A stretch of DNA of 64,000 bases from Helopsaltes ochotensis (GCA_013400155.1 VXBM01001947.1:28249-92248); one strand, 5' to 3'; shown: positions 11,241 to 24,747, counted from the first letter of the stretch. The notes: a model not told the origin generated them from the sequence alone. Made by a program: numbers and translations.

Positions 11241-14033
11241 AACAGGAAGTTGGCAATTTTAGAAATTTGCACCATCATTCCAGAGGACAGAACTGGGACA
11301 CAAAATGAAGAGTCCAGTATAGAGGTGGACAAATCTACAGCTCCTAGTTTCCTTCCTTTCTTTTCAGAGTCAGAGGGTCCATGAAAAGACTTAGTTGAAT
11401 GGTAATTAAAATGCAATCTTTTTTATATATAGGAAAACTCCTGCTTGATGTAGTTTGAATGAACCTGTTCCCCAAAATGCATCTTCACAGTGCAGGGAAC
11501 CAAAGACATCACACAGGTGCCTTCGTGAGAGCCACAAATAGATTATCTGTGTTGCCTGACACACTTGCTTGATTTGCTTATAAATTTTAAAACTATTAAA
11601 AATCTTTTGTACTTTACCAGTAAGAGTAAAATTAATTATCCATTGCATCTTTTCCTGAAATGTAAATTTCTAATTTGGACTTTGGCATATTAGGGCTTTT
11701 TCCTAATATCTCTTGCTTTTACTAGCTTTAAAATGCTGCCATTCACCAAACTTGGAAATTATCACAACAATCTAAACTTTCACATAGTAAAAATATTTAT
11801 GCCCTGAGGCACAAAATATTTTGTCATTTGTTCAAAATCTCATTTAAATGATAAATACGATCAGCATTTAATCATTTCTTTAGAAAATAACATTAAGACG
11901 TGCCAAATTTTCAATGAACTTATTCATACTGATTCTAATAAGCTGAACAACTTGTTTTGGCTGCAGCTATCTTTTTTCCATATGGAAGTGCTTCTACTAG
12001 CTTTCTTCCAGATTATGTGGTTGAGAGGAGGATGTGGAGAAAAGTCCTATGTTGTTTTTTGTGGCACAAATTCATTTTGAGGACTGAAACATGCAATGTA
12101 AATTGCTCTCAGTAAGCCTGCACCCCGAGGGCATGTTTTGGCACTATCTCAACTGTACCTTAACAATCTGTGTCAAAATTCATGAAGTATTATAACAGGT
12201 TTAAGGATGCAGACAGTTTACACTAAGCATGTGTCTGCAGAGACAGCACGCACTTCCTCTTAGGTGCACTGCACTACTGCCTCTTCTTCGGTAGCATGCA
12301 CAGAGGCAATTTTAGCAGTTTTAGGATGGAAGACAAAGGTGATACTACAGCAAAGAAACCACACAGAGCAGTGCAAAGAAAAGAAAAACTACTATCAAAG
12401 AAATAAAAAGCTTGCTTTCCAATTACCTAAATGAAGGGGTGAAAATAGCTTTTACATCAAGTAAAAATAAAATTATTACCAAGAAAGATCCATAGTTGAG
12501 GTGCAACATCACAAGCAGAATTTAGGTCATTCTAAGGCTCAGCTCTATAAAAAGAATATTCCTTACTTCCCCCTAGCTTTAAATACAAATTTCTGCAATC
12601 CCTGTTGTAATAAATCAATGATATTATTGTGCACTCAACTGTCAGCCTGAATGAGGACCGTGCTACTGTCTCTGTTCTCACTTTCCATCCAGGGTATTGG
12701 TCCTTCCTTCTCAGACTCAATGCACGATGGAGAAATTAGAAATTGGGAATCTCCACTATGAAAAATTTATTTTTGAACAAAGACTTTTCTGTCCTATATG
12801 ATGATGTTGGCACAGACATCAGAAGAAACTGAGATTTGAGTTGATAAAGCAAAAGGTAAATAATTTGCTTCCATAGCCATCCTGGAACATGGCTTTACTG
12901 AGTCACCTCTTTTTTCTCTTCTTTAGATTTTGAATTATCAACTGTCACACTATAGGGAGCAGAATAAGCATCAGTAAATGAAGGAGATCATCTGGAAAAG
13001 GCCAGAGCTAGATGTAATAAATCTTTGTGGAACAGAGATCTGTAAGAATAGAACATCTTCCAGATGACCATGGTATATCTGGTATGCACAAAATTCTGAC
13101 ACATATATGCAAAAAATAGTTGTGGAATGAAACAAGAGAAGAAAGCAATGAAGAAGTGAAAATAATTTCCTAAATGTCCCAAGGTATCTCAACAGAAATT
13201 GTAATTTTGTTAATAGTTATCTCAATGTATGGAATCATTCAGATTACACTGTATAATTGTTTTAACACAATTAAAACAAAAATTAAGTAATTTTCAAGAA
13301 CTGGAACAGACTTCTTAAAACTCTATAAGTATTGAGCCACAAAATGGAATATGAAATAAATAGGAAAAATTGATAGCAGACACAAAACCCAGAAGGAATA
13401 AACTTTTACAGACAAGAAAACGCAAAGAAATAAAAGGACAAGCCACCCTTGCTAAAAATTAATTCTTCTAAGTATTTTTCATGTGCATCACATCAAATTA
13501 TACTTAACTGAATAGCATTCATATGTGTATATGGAACAGAAATAGCTCTGTAACTAATGGTGGTAGAACTGCAAAATCTTCAAAGACTAAGAACAATTTC
13601 TTAAGCATTTGAATGTTAGCAAAAGCTAACTGAGCTATTTTGAGTTACTTTCAAATCTGTAACACTGATCAGGAAACCTCTGAAGAACTGCCTCTCCTGT
13701 GAGAATGTCATACTCTTTTTCTGGTCAGCATAAAACACTGGGATGGTTTTTCAAATGTCTTAATTGCTATCTTGAACTCATGAACCTGGACTGGTCAATG
13801 GAAAAAGCTCTCCTGTTGACTTCAGTAGGAGGGACTGAGATCTTGTAGCAAACATTTTAGAAAAGTTCTACAAATTGTGAAAATGTTTTTAATGTAATTT
13901 TGGCACTCCTTATAGCATTGGCCTTGTTTCTTCAGGTTTGAGTTATTTTCCAAAAATACAAGAGGCACAGAACTTTTCACTTTATGTAGGTCCCAGTCTG
14001 CTGAAAGTTGGCTAGCATTTTACCAGTTTTCAG
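11241..14033. other. Unique A+T-rich non-coding stretch
   Basis: I see no gene. The 80-codon minus frame at 11406-11648 and the nested frames at 12971-13192 have no recognisable family. The only repeat-like piece is the short fragment at 13793-13841 listed separately. Confidence 0.55.
13793..13841. repeat. Short ancient repeat fragment (GTCAATGG..TTGACTTCAGTAGGAG type)
   Basis: The pattern GGTCAATGGAAAAAG, then CTCCTGTTGACTTCAGTAGG, then a GGGACTGAGATC end resembles a short palindromic-looking motif that recurs widely in bird and reptile genomes as a relic of an old retroposon. I cannot assign the family by eye. A related piece lies near 45281-45320. Confidence 0.4.
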
Positions 14034-14870
14034 GCATGGTAAGGATGACTCTGGAAACTACAAGCCTGTCAGTCTCATTTCAACAACTGGTTAAATTATG
14101 GGAGATATTGAAAAACACCTGAAGAACAGCACAGTTTCCTGTCACAGCCAGCACAACTTCATGAGGGGAAAGCTCTGCTTGTCAAATCTCTTTTACAGTA
14201 TACCCACATAGGTAACCCACATAGCTGATCTATCAGTCAGTAGAAGTAATCTTTACGAATTTCAGTAAAGATGTTGATGCTGTCTCTCACAGTGTCCTGT
14301 TGGATAAAATGTCCAGCACACAGCTGGATAAACAAAACATGTGATGAGTGAGCAACTGGTCCGTGGGTCAGGCACAAAGGGTTGTAGTGAATGGGGAGAC
14401 ATCAGACTGGTGACCCATCACTAGTGAGGTTCTGCAGGGCTCTATCCTAGGCCCTGTGCTTTTCAACATATTCATTTACAACTTGGACACAGGACTGGAA
14501 AGTTTTACTAGGTTTTCAGGTACTAAATTGGGAGGAGCTGTTGACTATCTCAGTGACAGAGAGCCCCTGCAGTGAGACCTAAACAAATTAGAGGGTTGGG
14601 CAATCGCCAACCATATGAAATTTAACAATCAAGTGCCAGATTCTGCTCCTGGAATGGGACAACCCTGGATGTACATACATACTGGGGAATTAAACTCTGG
14701 AAAGCAGTGCCATGGCAAAGGATCTGGTGGTCCTGGTCTGTGGCAAGCTGAACATGAGTCAGCAATGCCCTGGCAACCAGGAGGGCCAACCCTGTTCTGG
14801 GGGCATCAGGCACAGCATCAACAGCTGGGCAAGGGAGGGAATTTTTCTGCTCTGCTCTGCTCACCTTGAA
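14034..14870 (+). pseudogene. CR1 LINE ORF2 remnant (reverse transcriptase region), dead
   Basis: Over about 835 bases the plus strand tracks the sense sequence of CR1 ORF2, the endonuclease/reverse-transcriptase protein that copies CR1 RNA at the target site. Landmarks in order: GGAAACTACAAGCCTGTCAG (14052 onward), a CAGCCAGCACAACTTCATGAGGGG block, the TTCAGTAAAGATGTTGATGCTGTCTC block (14262 onward), GGTTGTAGTGAATGGGGAGA, and CTGCAGGGCTCTATCCTAGG. Next come the position of the catalytic F/YADD box (14513-14524), the ATGAAATTTAACAATCAAGTGCC block and a final AACATGAGTCAGCAATGCCC block. There are many frameshifts and stops, and the two catalytic aspartate codons are gone. Both ends are missing. 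Open frames of 60-84 codons here (14615-14912) are fragments or antisense shadows. Confidence 0.87.
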
Positions 14871-15525
14871 TCCTATGTTCTTTCCCCTTTTTCTTTAAGG
14901 TCAGAAAAATAGCACAAAAACATCTGTTGGTCTATAGTGTTTGTGCAAAAAAAGTACACCCACTAGAACCCACAAGTGAATGGATTATTTAGTAAAAAAA
15001 AAAAAAAAATTCAATTATGATCAAATATACTAAGTTCCTGAAGCCATTTCTCTATCAACATTTCTCTGTTTCCTTTTAAAACCTTTCATTCAGTAAAACA
15101 TGGGATGAATTTCATGTAAGGAACTTGGCAAACACATAAGCATTATATGTCATTTTATGGCATAGGTCCTACTTTCTTCAAATAGGATGTCAGACACAGC
15201 TTAGGCTGTATGAGCTGAGCTGTCCTCAGCTATGATACAGAAGCAGATTCAAGCAGAATATGCACAGCTGAACCAGTATGTATTTCCAATCCAGCAGAGC
15301 TGTGGCTGAATGCCAAAGAGGCAAATAACATCAAAGCATTTTACAAGTATAGTGAGGTGAATGATAATGAATTACAACAGTGTTTTTCCCATTATAGTCC
15401 AGGAGACAACCCAGTCTCTACAAGCAGCAGGAATCAGCAAGGCCCAAGAAACACCTCAGGTGGTGATGCCTCTGTTAGCTATTTTGGAATGGGTTGTGCT
15501 GGTGACAGATACATCAGAGATGACC
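14871..15525. other. Unassigned spacer between CR1 and ERV remnants
   Basis: I cannot assign this stretch to a repeat or gene. It is less A+T-rich than the general background, especially at 15200-15520, and sits between two dead retroelements, so it may be decayed retroelement sequence. It holds a run of 16 A's at 14994-15009. The 64- and 79-codon plus frames starting near 15357 are not recognisable and run into the neighbouring LTR. Confidence 0.45.
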
Positions 15526-16082
15526 TGTTATGGCTCAACCCCAGCAGGCAGCTAAGGACCACACAGCTTCTTGCTCACTCTTCCCAAGAGTGGTGAGGAG
15601 AGACCTGGAAGGGCAAAAGTGAGAAAACTCATGAAATGAGATCAAGACAGTTTCATAGGAACAGCAAAAGCCATGCAGGCAAGCAAAGCAAAACAAGGAA
15701 TTAATTCATTGCTTCCCATGTCCAGCCATTCCTAGGAAAGCAGAGCTCCAGGAAATGTAACCACTACTTGAAAAAACAAACACCATCACTTCAAATGTTC
15801 TTCCTTGTTTCTGCCAAATTCTATTGTGCATCACGTCATAAAGTATAGAACCTGCTTTTGGTCACATGGGGTCAGTGGTCCTGGCTTGTCCCCTCCCATA
15901 TTCTTAGGCACCCCCAGTCTGGCAGGGAAGTATGTGAAACATGAAAGACCTGGGTGCTGTGCAAGTGCTGCTCCACCCCATAGCTGAAACATCTCCATCA
16001 AATATAATTGAAACTAATTTATTAAAATTTAGTAAATTAACATATTTAATTAAACTTAACTCTATCCCAGCCTAAACTAGCA
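15526..16082 (-). mobile_element. Endogenous retrovirus LTR (minus strand)
   Basis: Read in reverse complement, this starts TGCTAGTTTAGGCTGGGATA, then GAGTTAAG, which matches the start of a common avian ERV LTR family (TGTCCTGGTTTCGGCTGGGA type). It ends with CTTAGCTGCCTGCTGGGGTT, then GAGCCATAACA, matching the family's 3' end. Inside are the family's landmarks: a GGTCACATGGGGTCAG block (15860 onward, plus strand), a GGCACCCCCAGTCTGGCAGG block, a CATCACGTCATAAAGTAT block corresponding to the promoter/poly(A) area, and a GCAAAGCAAAACAAGGAATT block. Length is about 557 bp. No clear target-site duplication is visible: the flanks read ATGACC on the left and TGTCCC on the right. It is decayed and carries no coding sequence. 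Confidence 0.82.
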
Positions 16083-16379
16083 TGTCCCCAGTTTTCAAAG
16101 GTAATGCATCCAGAGGAGTCTTCTTATGGATCCAACTAAAGGCAAGAACCACTTGTCAACTACAGTTTAAAGTAAAGCAGATTTTTGAGAATTTTATTTA
16201 TTGCAAATTAATATATATATATTTCTGGACTGGGTCTTGGGAAACAAAAAAAACCCCCTAAACCCAAAGCCAACAACAAAAGGAAACAAACATTTACACA
16301 TTAAGTGAAAACACCTTTACTCCCTCTTTTCCTGTCTCAATTTTACTACCATGCTCAACCTGTCTCCAAGTATCTTTCC

Positions 16380-16800
16380 ACCCCATAAATAGTGTCAGCC
16401 TCACTTATTTTTTGTCATAGGCACCTGTCTTCCACCCCTTGATCCCACCACAGGTTACAGTCAGTCCCTTCAGTGAGTGAGCAGTGTGTACAATTGGGAC
16501 ATAGTAGTTTCATTCTGCTGCTGCTTCCATCCCACTTTTTTCTCTTGCTTCAGTGTGGGTCCTGCACAGTCTGCATTCCCTTCAGGGAATTCCATGTTCG
16601 GCTGTGCTCATCCATGGGCCTCAGTCCCTTTGGGGATCTATCTGTGCCAAAAGCTTGGACCATGGACTCAGCCTTGGCTTGCAATGGGCCTGCTGTAGAG
16701 CTGTCTGGAGCCAGCTGTGTCCAGCATGATCCCACCTACAGCAGCTAGCCCTGAAATCCTCACTCCATCCCAAAACCTTGCCATCTACACCCACTACAGT
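16380..16800 (-). mobile_element. Fragment of ERV internal region next to the LTR
   Basis: This block is richer in G+C than its surroundings. Its plus strand resembles the reverse complement of a sequence that accompanies the LTR family at 15526-16082 in bird genomes. Features are repeated 'AGTGTGGGTCCTGCACAGTC' and 'CATCCATGGGCCTCAGTCCC' style units (16550-16640), and an ending with AAACCTTGCCATCTACACCC (16774-16793). Because the neighbouring LTR is on the minus strand and this lies to its right, it would be the 3' end of the provirus interior, next to the 3' LTR. I recognise no gag, pol or env reading frame. The 91- and 73-codon plus frames are antisense to the element and not genes. The stretch 16083-16379 between the two is unassigned. 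Confidence 0.5.
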
Positions 16801-19800
16801 CATGCATCACAATGCTCTGTGGTTTGTCCATTCCTGCTTGCTGGTTTCCCTTAGCCCAAATAGATGGGGGAAAGCGAAATGCTCTCCAATGCTTCTGAAA
16901 CTATCAGGAACTGGATAGTAAAGAACCATGAGTATTCAGTTTCATAATTTCCAAATATACTAGACATGTATGGAAATTTCACCTAGAAATCATAGTGTTC
17001 TTGTAGGAAAAATTCCAACCCATCTGACATACCACTGTATTTTCTCATATCTTTAACCTGTCATAACTGCAATAAAAAACAATTTTCTCTGAAGGTTTTG
17101 AGGCTTCCCTCCACCATTAGTCTAATGCTGTAAAACTGCTTAGTTTTACTATTGGCATTATCATAAACAATGTCACATCTCAGAGCATTCCAAATTCAAA
17201 TCAGGGACTTTTAAGAAGGTTCTTATAGCATGAAGTAATGGAAAAGTCATCCAAACAACCCTAATTTTAACAAGCCGAATCACAATTATCCAAGTCTCAG
17301 AACTTTTGAGATTCTGCCCTCAATAAAAGCCTATTTCTGTAACATCTCTGCTGATGAGTCTTGGTTATTTGAATATATGTCTGAATTGCTACTGAGTTGG
17401 AATGCCCTGTACAACGCATTTTTGTTTTAAATCTTATTTTTGGAGGAATATACTTCTATTTTAATATTGGTAAGTGCCAATCAAAATCTTTAAGGACAGT
17501 GAATACTATTCACATTCAAAGACACAATACAACTTCTTGATTCAATATTAGCAACCTCCTACTCTGCATTTTCCTTCATGTCTGACTTTTCTAGGGAATC
17601 AGAGGATATTTAATAATCTTCCAACCAATCTGTGATGTAACAAATTTTTGTGTTATTGCCAGAACAAGTTTCCTCTGAGAATAATGTTCACAGTCTGTAG
17701 ACAGTCCTGTCCAACAAGGTCATAAATAGAAAAGTTCTACTTTATACAAATAAGGAAGAACTCAATTTCATTGTTGACTCTTATATTTAAAACAGGGAAG
17801 GATAATTATTCAAAAATTCTGTTTCTATACTGATCACATTCTCAAACACATGTAATTTATGCCAGAATTAGATTCAATATGCAGACAGGTTTTGTTTAAT
17901 ATAAGCACCCAGTTTAGCAAGGCAGAAGAGAATGCACCATTTTCAGTAACCAGTGTTTGCTGACGAGGAAGTGATACAATTTACTGCTATGTGACATTGT
18001 ACAAGTACACAAATATATTGACTTGCAAATTACTCAAAATACAATTGATAAAATAGATAAAACATAATATCACCTTCTGATATGGACTTTCCAGTCTCAG
18101 AGGGAAGGCACAATTCAAGAATAGGCTTGTGGTCATTTTAGGCCTAGAAATAACAGGGCAGAATTCTGCTCTTTCCTCACAGTTCTTTTTAGATTACAGG
18201 GCAGTTGCAAAAGGCAGAATTTTCAAAACTAGTGAGTTTTTCCTGTTCAGCTATAGTTTCCTGATACTATCAGGCTTCATATTACAGTGATGTCAGAAGT
18301 CCCTGAGAAGTATCTCAGCTACTGAAATACTCCATATCTCTCACTGGAGAGTACATACTTCAGATCATTATCGTGTGAATAGTATTAATTCCTTTTTTCC
18401 TGCTTGTCAGTGCCATTTTCCTAGTCTATAAACTCCTTGGAGAGGAGTTATTTCTTACTGTATATTTTGCACAGTTCTTAACACAGTGGGGCCCTGACCT
18501 TGCCTTGGTTTTGCCTTTCTTCAATATGATTAATTACAATTAACAGTTGGAACAATAATAGAAGCACTTTGATGCTCCATTTAAGACAGATAGGCATTTT
18601 CATTTGGATTTGTAATGTGGGGTTTGATCAGTTAAAAAGTAATATACAAAAATCCATCTGGAGAGTAAAATAAATTGGTTCCACATTTCTCCTGTCACAT
18701 AAAACTGCTGTCATATGAAAAACAGTCCACATTTGTGTTAATTTGTGATCTGGCATAAGGCACCATTGGTTAGTCTTGATGATGGCATCTGAGAATTTTA
18801 CACTACGAGATCACTAATTTAAGACATTTGTGAGCTCTGAACCATGGAAAGGTACTCAGAAATTAATGTCATTTTATGCAGTTCATATCCTGGATTCCTT
18901 TAAAATAACCATTCAAAAATATATACTTTTATTCAATAATAAATGAAGCCATTGTAAGATGTATATTTTATCTGTTAAAATGGGAATAAAATCTACATTA
19001 ATCTGAGGAAATATATATACTACTAAGAACTTCCTATGGATCATGGCATCTGCTCTGACTTCCTTCAAATATATTTTGTATGAAAAATCTGAAACATTTT
19101 TAGACAGAATAGGACAAAATATGCAAATATTTCAGTCTGTTCACCTATATATATACTGTATTTAATACACATGGAATTTAATTTTGCTTCATGGGATTTT
19201 GTACTACTGACTTCAATGAGAACAATTTTGTATTATCATGAAGTTATATCAATGTATACATTTTCTTAATTAACTAATTAGCTTAGTAATAACTTTGACA
19301 GCAACACTGAGGAGAAGAAGAGGCATATAACCTTGAGAAATATTCATACAGAGAAATTCCTTCCATGTTACATTCTGTACTGTGTCAGTAAAGTGAATTA
19401 ATTTATAAACAGGAGTATCTCAATCTCCAGTGTAATTCCTTTTAAAATGATAACTACAGGTAAACAAGATAAACCAGTCTTTACTTCCCAGGAACATTTA
19501 TTACAAATAACAAGGCCTCAAAAAATAATCAAATGCCTGAAAGAAGTTTACATAATTATTTGACAAAGTATACGTGCTGAATTAAAAAATATTTTTCCTA
19601 TGTAAGAAATAAGTTCAAAGTGTTGCTTACAGTAGCCTGTAAAAGGACATGATTCTTAACATTTGTTTTCTGTGAGTTGCCTCTAATAAAATATTAACAT
19701 TGCACCTCATTGCAGCATGTTGTCATCATCCATTACAATATTCCTCTCAACATTTTAAATCCATGTTTTTCGAGCAATCTTCTACAGAGGGTTTTGCTGT

Positions 19801-22800
19801 GATATCTCATCAAAACCAAAAAAGAAAGGGCTGAATACATGTTATGGTTTCTCTGCATGACTCCAGCTCAAATAAAATGTCATTGTAGATTGTACAAATC
19901 ACTATGAACAAATGCAGTCTGCAAGCCTGGTGTAAAACATCCCCAGATAAGACTCTAAGACTATCAAATGCAGCTTTGGGACACGCTTTTGTCCCCTTCA
20001 TCTTTAAGCTCATAGCTCAATCCAATTATCCACAATTTAGACTCTGCCAGTGATTTGTGTACACTTGTGTTGCAGAGCAGGATTTTTTTGTATGACTCAA
20101 GTGTAAAACTTCAGCTTACAAGCCAAAAACATCTTCAAAAGAAACCCATGAAATGAAACAGTAAAAGCATGAGACGGACTATGATAGGAAAAAGAAATTA
20201 CAAGACCCCACTTTCCAATCATATATTAAATATCACCTTAATACCTTCTTTTAAATTAAACGTTCAAAAGACAATCTCCTTATTTTGTTCATCAAAGAAA
20301 AAGAAGAAAAAAATATTATTGTATGTTAAAATTTTCTTCCAAATATAACAGGACTGAGAGATATTTGGAGCAAAGCTACATAAAGTTCAGAAATCCAAGA
20401 AAAAAACCACTAGTACTTAAAACAAGTCAGCATTTTTCCAGAAGTTAACTACTTGTTTGTGTATTACTTTTTGACATTATTTCCACATGCAGTGCAGCTA
20501 GAAACACAGAATCAGATCTTTGGTTCTATGCCACTAAAACTATCTAGAATATTGGTCTTGTCCTCTGGATATAAATATTTTCAGGTTTTCATTAAACATA
20601 TTATAACAAGAAAATATTCTGGCAACTGAGGACTGAGTGACCAAGAACCTTTCTGTAGCTCTCTGTATATTCTAAATGCCCACACAAAGTAAGAAGGCCA
20701 AGTGAGCTTCTGTCTACTGGATTCTGTGTGAGGATTCCTCAAAATACACTGGCCTTAAATATCTCCAGAGCTCCATTGAAACAAGATTGTTTTGTGTAGC
20801 TGTTGGAATCCTTTTGGAATTAATTTCAAGTTCTGACTTGCCATGTCACTTTAGTCACATGATAGCCTAAGCATTTTGAAGTCACATTTATTCCAACAAT
20901 TTATTTGATGGAAAAAATAGCCTAAGAAATAACAGAGGATTTTCTACAAGCAATTATTCTACTTCTCAGTGTAATGTGTCTGAGCAGAGGCTGGAACTTC
21001 ATTTTGAGACAGAAATTACATACAAGATTTTATTAATAACATTTAATCTTGTGTAAGATTTTAATACATAGGCAGTAGAAGGAGATTTTTACTAAAAAAT
21101 TCAGATTTCAACTAAAGTACTAAGTTACTTGATAAGACAACACTTGAGGGGTTAAATGAGTTTGTTAGGATCACCTACGCAAAAGAAATAAAGTTGGTGG
21201 ACTTCAACAGTAATATCTTAGCATTCTATTACTACTTCAGGGAAAAAATGCAACTCTAGAAAAAGGGACGCAGCAAAGATTACAGTGGCACACTAACTTC
21301 TGGCTGATGCCAGAGTACATCAAAGCTGTTAAAAACATTGTATATTAGAGTATACAAGTATACAGTATATCAAACAGCCTTAACCTGGCACTGGACACCA
21401 CAAGAAGGACACCTTATGGAAAAGTGTTTAAATCACAATTCACAGTGAAAAAATCCCAGCACACATCACATGACACCTGAATGTCTTCTTTTTCACTGAA
21501 TTGTTTATATGGGGTAACAGCGCTGTTTCTATTAGAATCAGTTTGAGAATTTAACTTTTAACAATGCATGACAAAATCACGGTGATTTAGAGAAAAAAAT
21601 TAGGAGCAATACTTAAGTAAAAGTAATTGTGTTTAGTGTGACATCTGTTAAAATGACAGGCTACAGTCATCTATTAAATTACATATCCCATTCCAGAATT
21701 AAAGAACTCATACTCCTAAATCCTAAACACGTAACAAGCAAACATAATATATGCACAGCCTTCAGACCCAAGATAAAATGTAGTACCAAACACAAGAGAA
21801 ACATTCCTATCATTCTCCCAGCTGAGTGCCTCCCATTAACTTGTTATACTTTTACCATCTCTGAGTTAGCACTGTGAAATGATTTCATGACTTATCAAGT
21901 CATGGTCATGCATGTTTGCCAGCTTTCAGATATGTAGTACAAATGGTAATTATAACCATTGCAAATGATACATCTTCCCAGTGCTTCAGATCCAGTGAGT
22001 TAACCTTAAATGCAAGGCAGATTTAAAGATGAACAATTTACTTAGATAAAGGAAAACAGAAAATATAATTAATCATTTGCCTATCCTTCAACCCTAGTTT
22101 ACAAAACCATGGTGCAACTTTATTGAGCTCAAAATTGAAGGGTGACAAGGTTAATGCATAGCTTTAGACCTCATGGTTTCATTAACAAACACATTACAGA
22201 CTGCAAAGCTGAACTGACAGTAATGCTAGGCCCAAACAAAGTAAATAATTATTGGCTTGGCAAATGAGGAAGCACTTGCAGAGTTTGTTTACATTTAGAT
22301 TTTGGAAAATTCATGTTGGCAACAAGTCAAATACGGTTTGACTAGTAACTGTGACAATTGCTCACAGATGCAGCTGGAAGAACAACAAAAGAATGGATTT
22401 ATGGGTTTTTTTCTCCCCTGCATTTTTCCCCCTTTGTTGTCTTTTTTCTTGTTCTGTTTCTTCTTTCTCTTTTTTCTCTCTTTTTTTTTTTTTTCCTTTT
22501 TTTTCCTTACCATTTTGGATCAATAACAAACTTGTAGCCACAAGGATAAGTGAGTTTTCATGGCAGATGGGCCTTGGAATGTATAAAAATCTCATGTTGC
22601 ATTATGTCTTTTGGCCACATATTGAAAAAGACACAGCTGTGCTCAAGCTGTACTCATAAAAGCCTTGCTCCCTGACAAAATGTATGAGTGCCTTCAATTC
22701 TTGTGGGTCTGCACTGGATTTTCAGGAGAAATTCATCACTTCAGTGCTGGTGCACTGTTAACAAACTTTATCCAATGCCAGGGGTATGGACTTATGCGTC

Positions 22801-24730
22801 ACCTCAATTCCTTCTATGCAGTTCATTGTTTGATTATAGAGAAGAACATATTGCTGAAATTCAACTAATAAGGCAACCTATGAAAATTATAATAATTCAA
22901 TATCCTCCAGATAATTTAGAAAAATTGGGAAACTGCATTTCCCTTTCCAATATTTTATACAGAATGCAACTATTCTAAGCAATTAATATTTTCAACATCC
23001 TAATATGCAGTAGGCTCACAGAATAAAGAATAAGTAAGAATCAAGCAAAACATTTAAAAAGAAAATTCACATACAATCAGACAATTATGTAAAATATAGC
23101 CAACAAATTATGCATATGAAAGGATTATTCATTTAAACTCAAGAAAATTTTGCAGTAGAAAGCAGTAATTGCTAAAGCTCACTTTCAGTCAGAGTGAGCT
23201 AAAAGAGTTTGATCAATTCTTGTCAGATCAGCTCATTTAAGTTTATTTCATGGAGGAAACTTGAGATTCCTAGTCTGATCAACAGAAACCTATTTTTTCT
23301 TTCCCATCTTAGTGAACTACCAAACTCAAGTCTCATTAATCCACCCTTCTGAAAACTAGTAACACAACCAAAATATTTTGAAAATAATCATCCAAACTAG
23401 AAACTGGAACTTCAGTGATAACTTGTGTATTTTGCAGTTGTTTGCAATGCATTGTTTATACTATGCTGTCACTACATTTTTATTAATTTGAAGAGAATTA
23501 GAATACAAAGAGTGATAAATTACATTTTTGCATTTCACGGAGCAACTACAAAATAACATAATAGTTTTAAATGCTCATTGCATTTGTCTTAGGAAAACAG
23601 AATGAGCAGGAACCATCCACCCTGAAGAATTAATCAGGCCAGGATATACTAGGCATAAATACTCCTCCAAGATCTTGGGTAGATGACAAGATTTTCTCAG
23701 CTTGCTGACTTTCACTGATTAAGGATCAAAAAGGGCCAGATGTGCTGCCTTTCCAAGCTATAGATGCATTGACATAGCAATATTGCCTAAGAGATTGTTC
23801 TGTGCTGAAGATACAGAGCTATTTTTGCTTAACTGATCTTTATTCTCTGTTCAGGAGAGAGCGTGTTTGAGCAGAGACAAAATATCTGTTGAAAGACACA
23901 ACAGATAAGTATTCTCAATTGAAATAAATGAAGTTATTCAGTAAAACTGACCACTGTTAACCGATATCATTGTCACAGTTTTCTGGTAAAATTTTGGAAA
24001 TGAGATAAAAAAGGTTTATAGAGATTAAATTTTCAATAGATGCAGAAAAAAGAATATTTGTAAATACAAATCTAACAGGGGAAAAATCCATAATAAGAAA
24101 AAACAGTGTGAAAATGACATGGTAGAAAGTACTTCCAGTGGGTGTATAAACAGAGAGCAATATTGATTAAGGTGTATTCTAATCAATACACAGACACTTC
24201 AATGCTTTAAATGCAGTGGCTTTGATGACCTGAAGAGAACATTGTTCCACTGAGTGCAAAGGTTAGATAACTATGCTCTAACAACTGTAGAGATGTGATA
24301 CTGTCTAATTATTACAGGGAATCAGATTCTTACGCAAGATGCCCAAAGTTCTAAGCATCAAGGAAGTAGGCAACTTTGGCCTACTTAATTGAGAGCAGAA
24401 GACATAAACAGTGTCTTCTGACACGGTTTATGTGGCCAACACACATGTGTTGTTTGTTTGATATTGGTACAAACACTTGAGTAAGCCTTATAATGACACT
24501 GCAACTATAGGGCATTTATCACCTTGATCTAAGGAAGCGTCCTCTAAATTAATCTCTGCTAATATTGGTGAATAGTACAGAATATTGGATAACTACATGG
24601 AAGTCTGAATTTATTTGCACCACCATTTATTTTACACCATAATTACACTCAGTGTATTTTATAAAAAAACCCTTTGTTTTCCTTACCTTTTGTCCAAAAT
24701 CCATCATTATTGTTTGGATGTCAAAAGGCT
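16801..24730. other. Long unique A+T-rich non-coding stretch
   Basis: Nearly 8 kb with no recognisable mobile element or gene. A weak copy of the TGACTTCAATGAGA-type ancient repeat may be present at 19209-19222. A pyrimidine-rich tract at 22410-22510 is listed separately. The short frames around 22302-22978 owe their Phe/Ser-rich or Lys/Glu-rich products to that tract. If the window is intronic, this is where I would expect conserved non-coding elements, but I cannot pick them out without an alignment. Confidence 0.55.
22410..22510. repeat. Pyrimidine-rich low-complexity tract
   Basis: About 100 bases almost purely C and T on the plus strand, including a run of some 15 T's near 22482. It resembles a decayed (TTTC)n or (TTTTC)n simple repeat. 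No flanking target-site duplication or adjacent element was seen, so it is not clearly a retroposon tail. Confidence 0.8.
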
Positions 24731-24747
24731 TGCCTTGTTATGAGCAC

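Noticed and set aside
10855..11416. Cluster of frames of 61-104 codons on both strands
   Set aside because: They lie over or beside an antisense CR1 3' fragment and read mainly non-coding or antisense retroelement sequence.
14615..14912. Frames of 66-84 codons on both strands
   Set aside because: The plus ones are broken pieces of the dead CR1 ORF2 and the minus one is its antisense; no separate gene is needed.
14988..15010. Run of 16 A's after the CR1 remnant, considered as a retroposon poly(A) tail
   Set aside because: CR1 ends in 8-bp repeats, not poly(A), and there is no target-site duplication or adjacent SINE body; it is more likely a simple A run.
16473..16803. Two plus frames (91 and 73 codons) and two minus frames
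   Set aside because: All lie in a decayed G+C-richer ERV-derived block where stop codons are rarer. None resembles a retroviral protein.
22295..22659. Lys/Glu-rich minus frames and Phe/Ser-rich plus frames
   Set aside because: Both compositions come from translating one polypyrimidine/polypurine tract in different frames.
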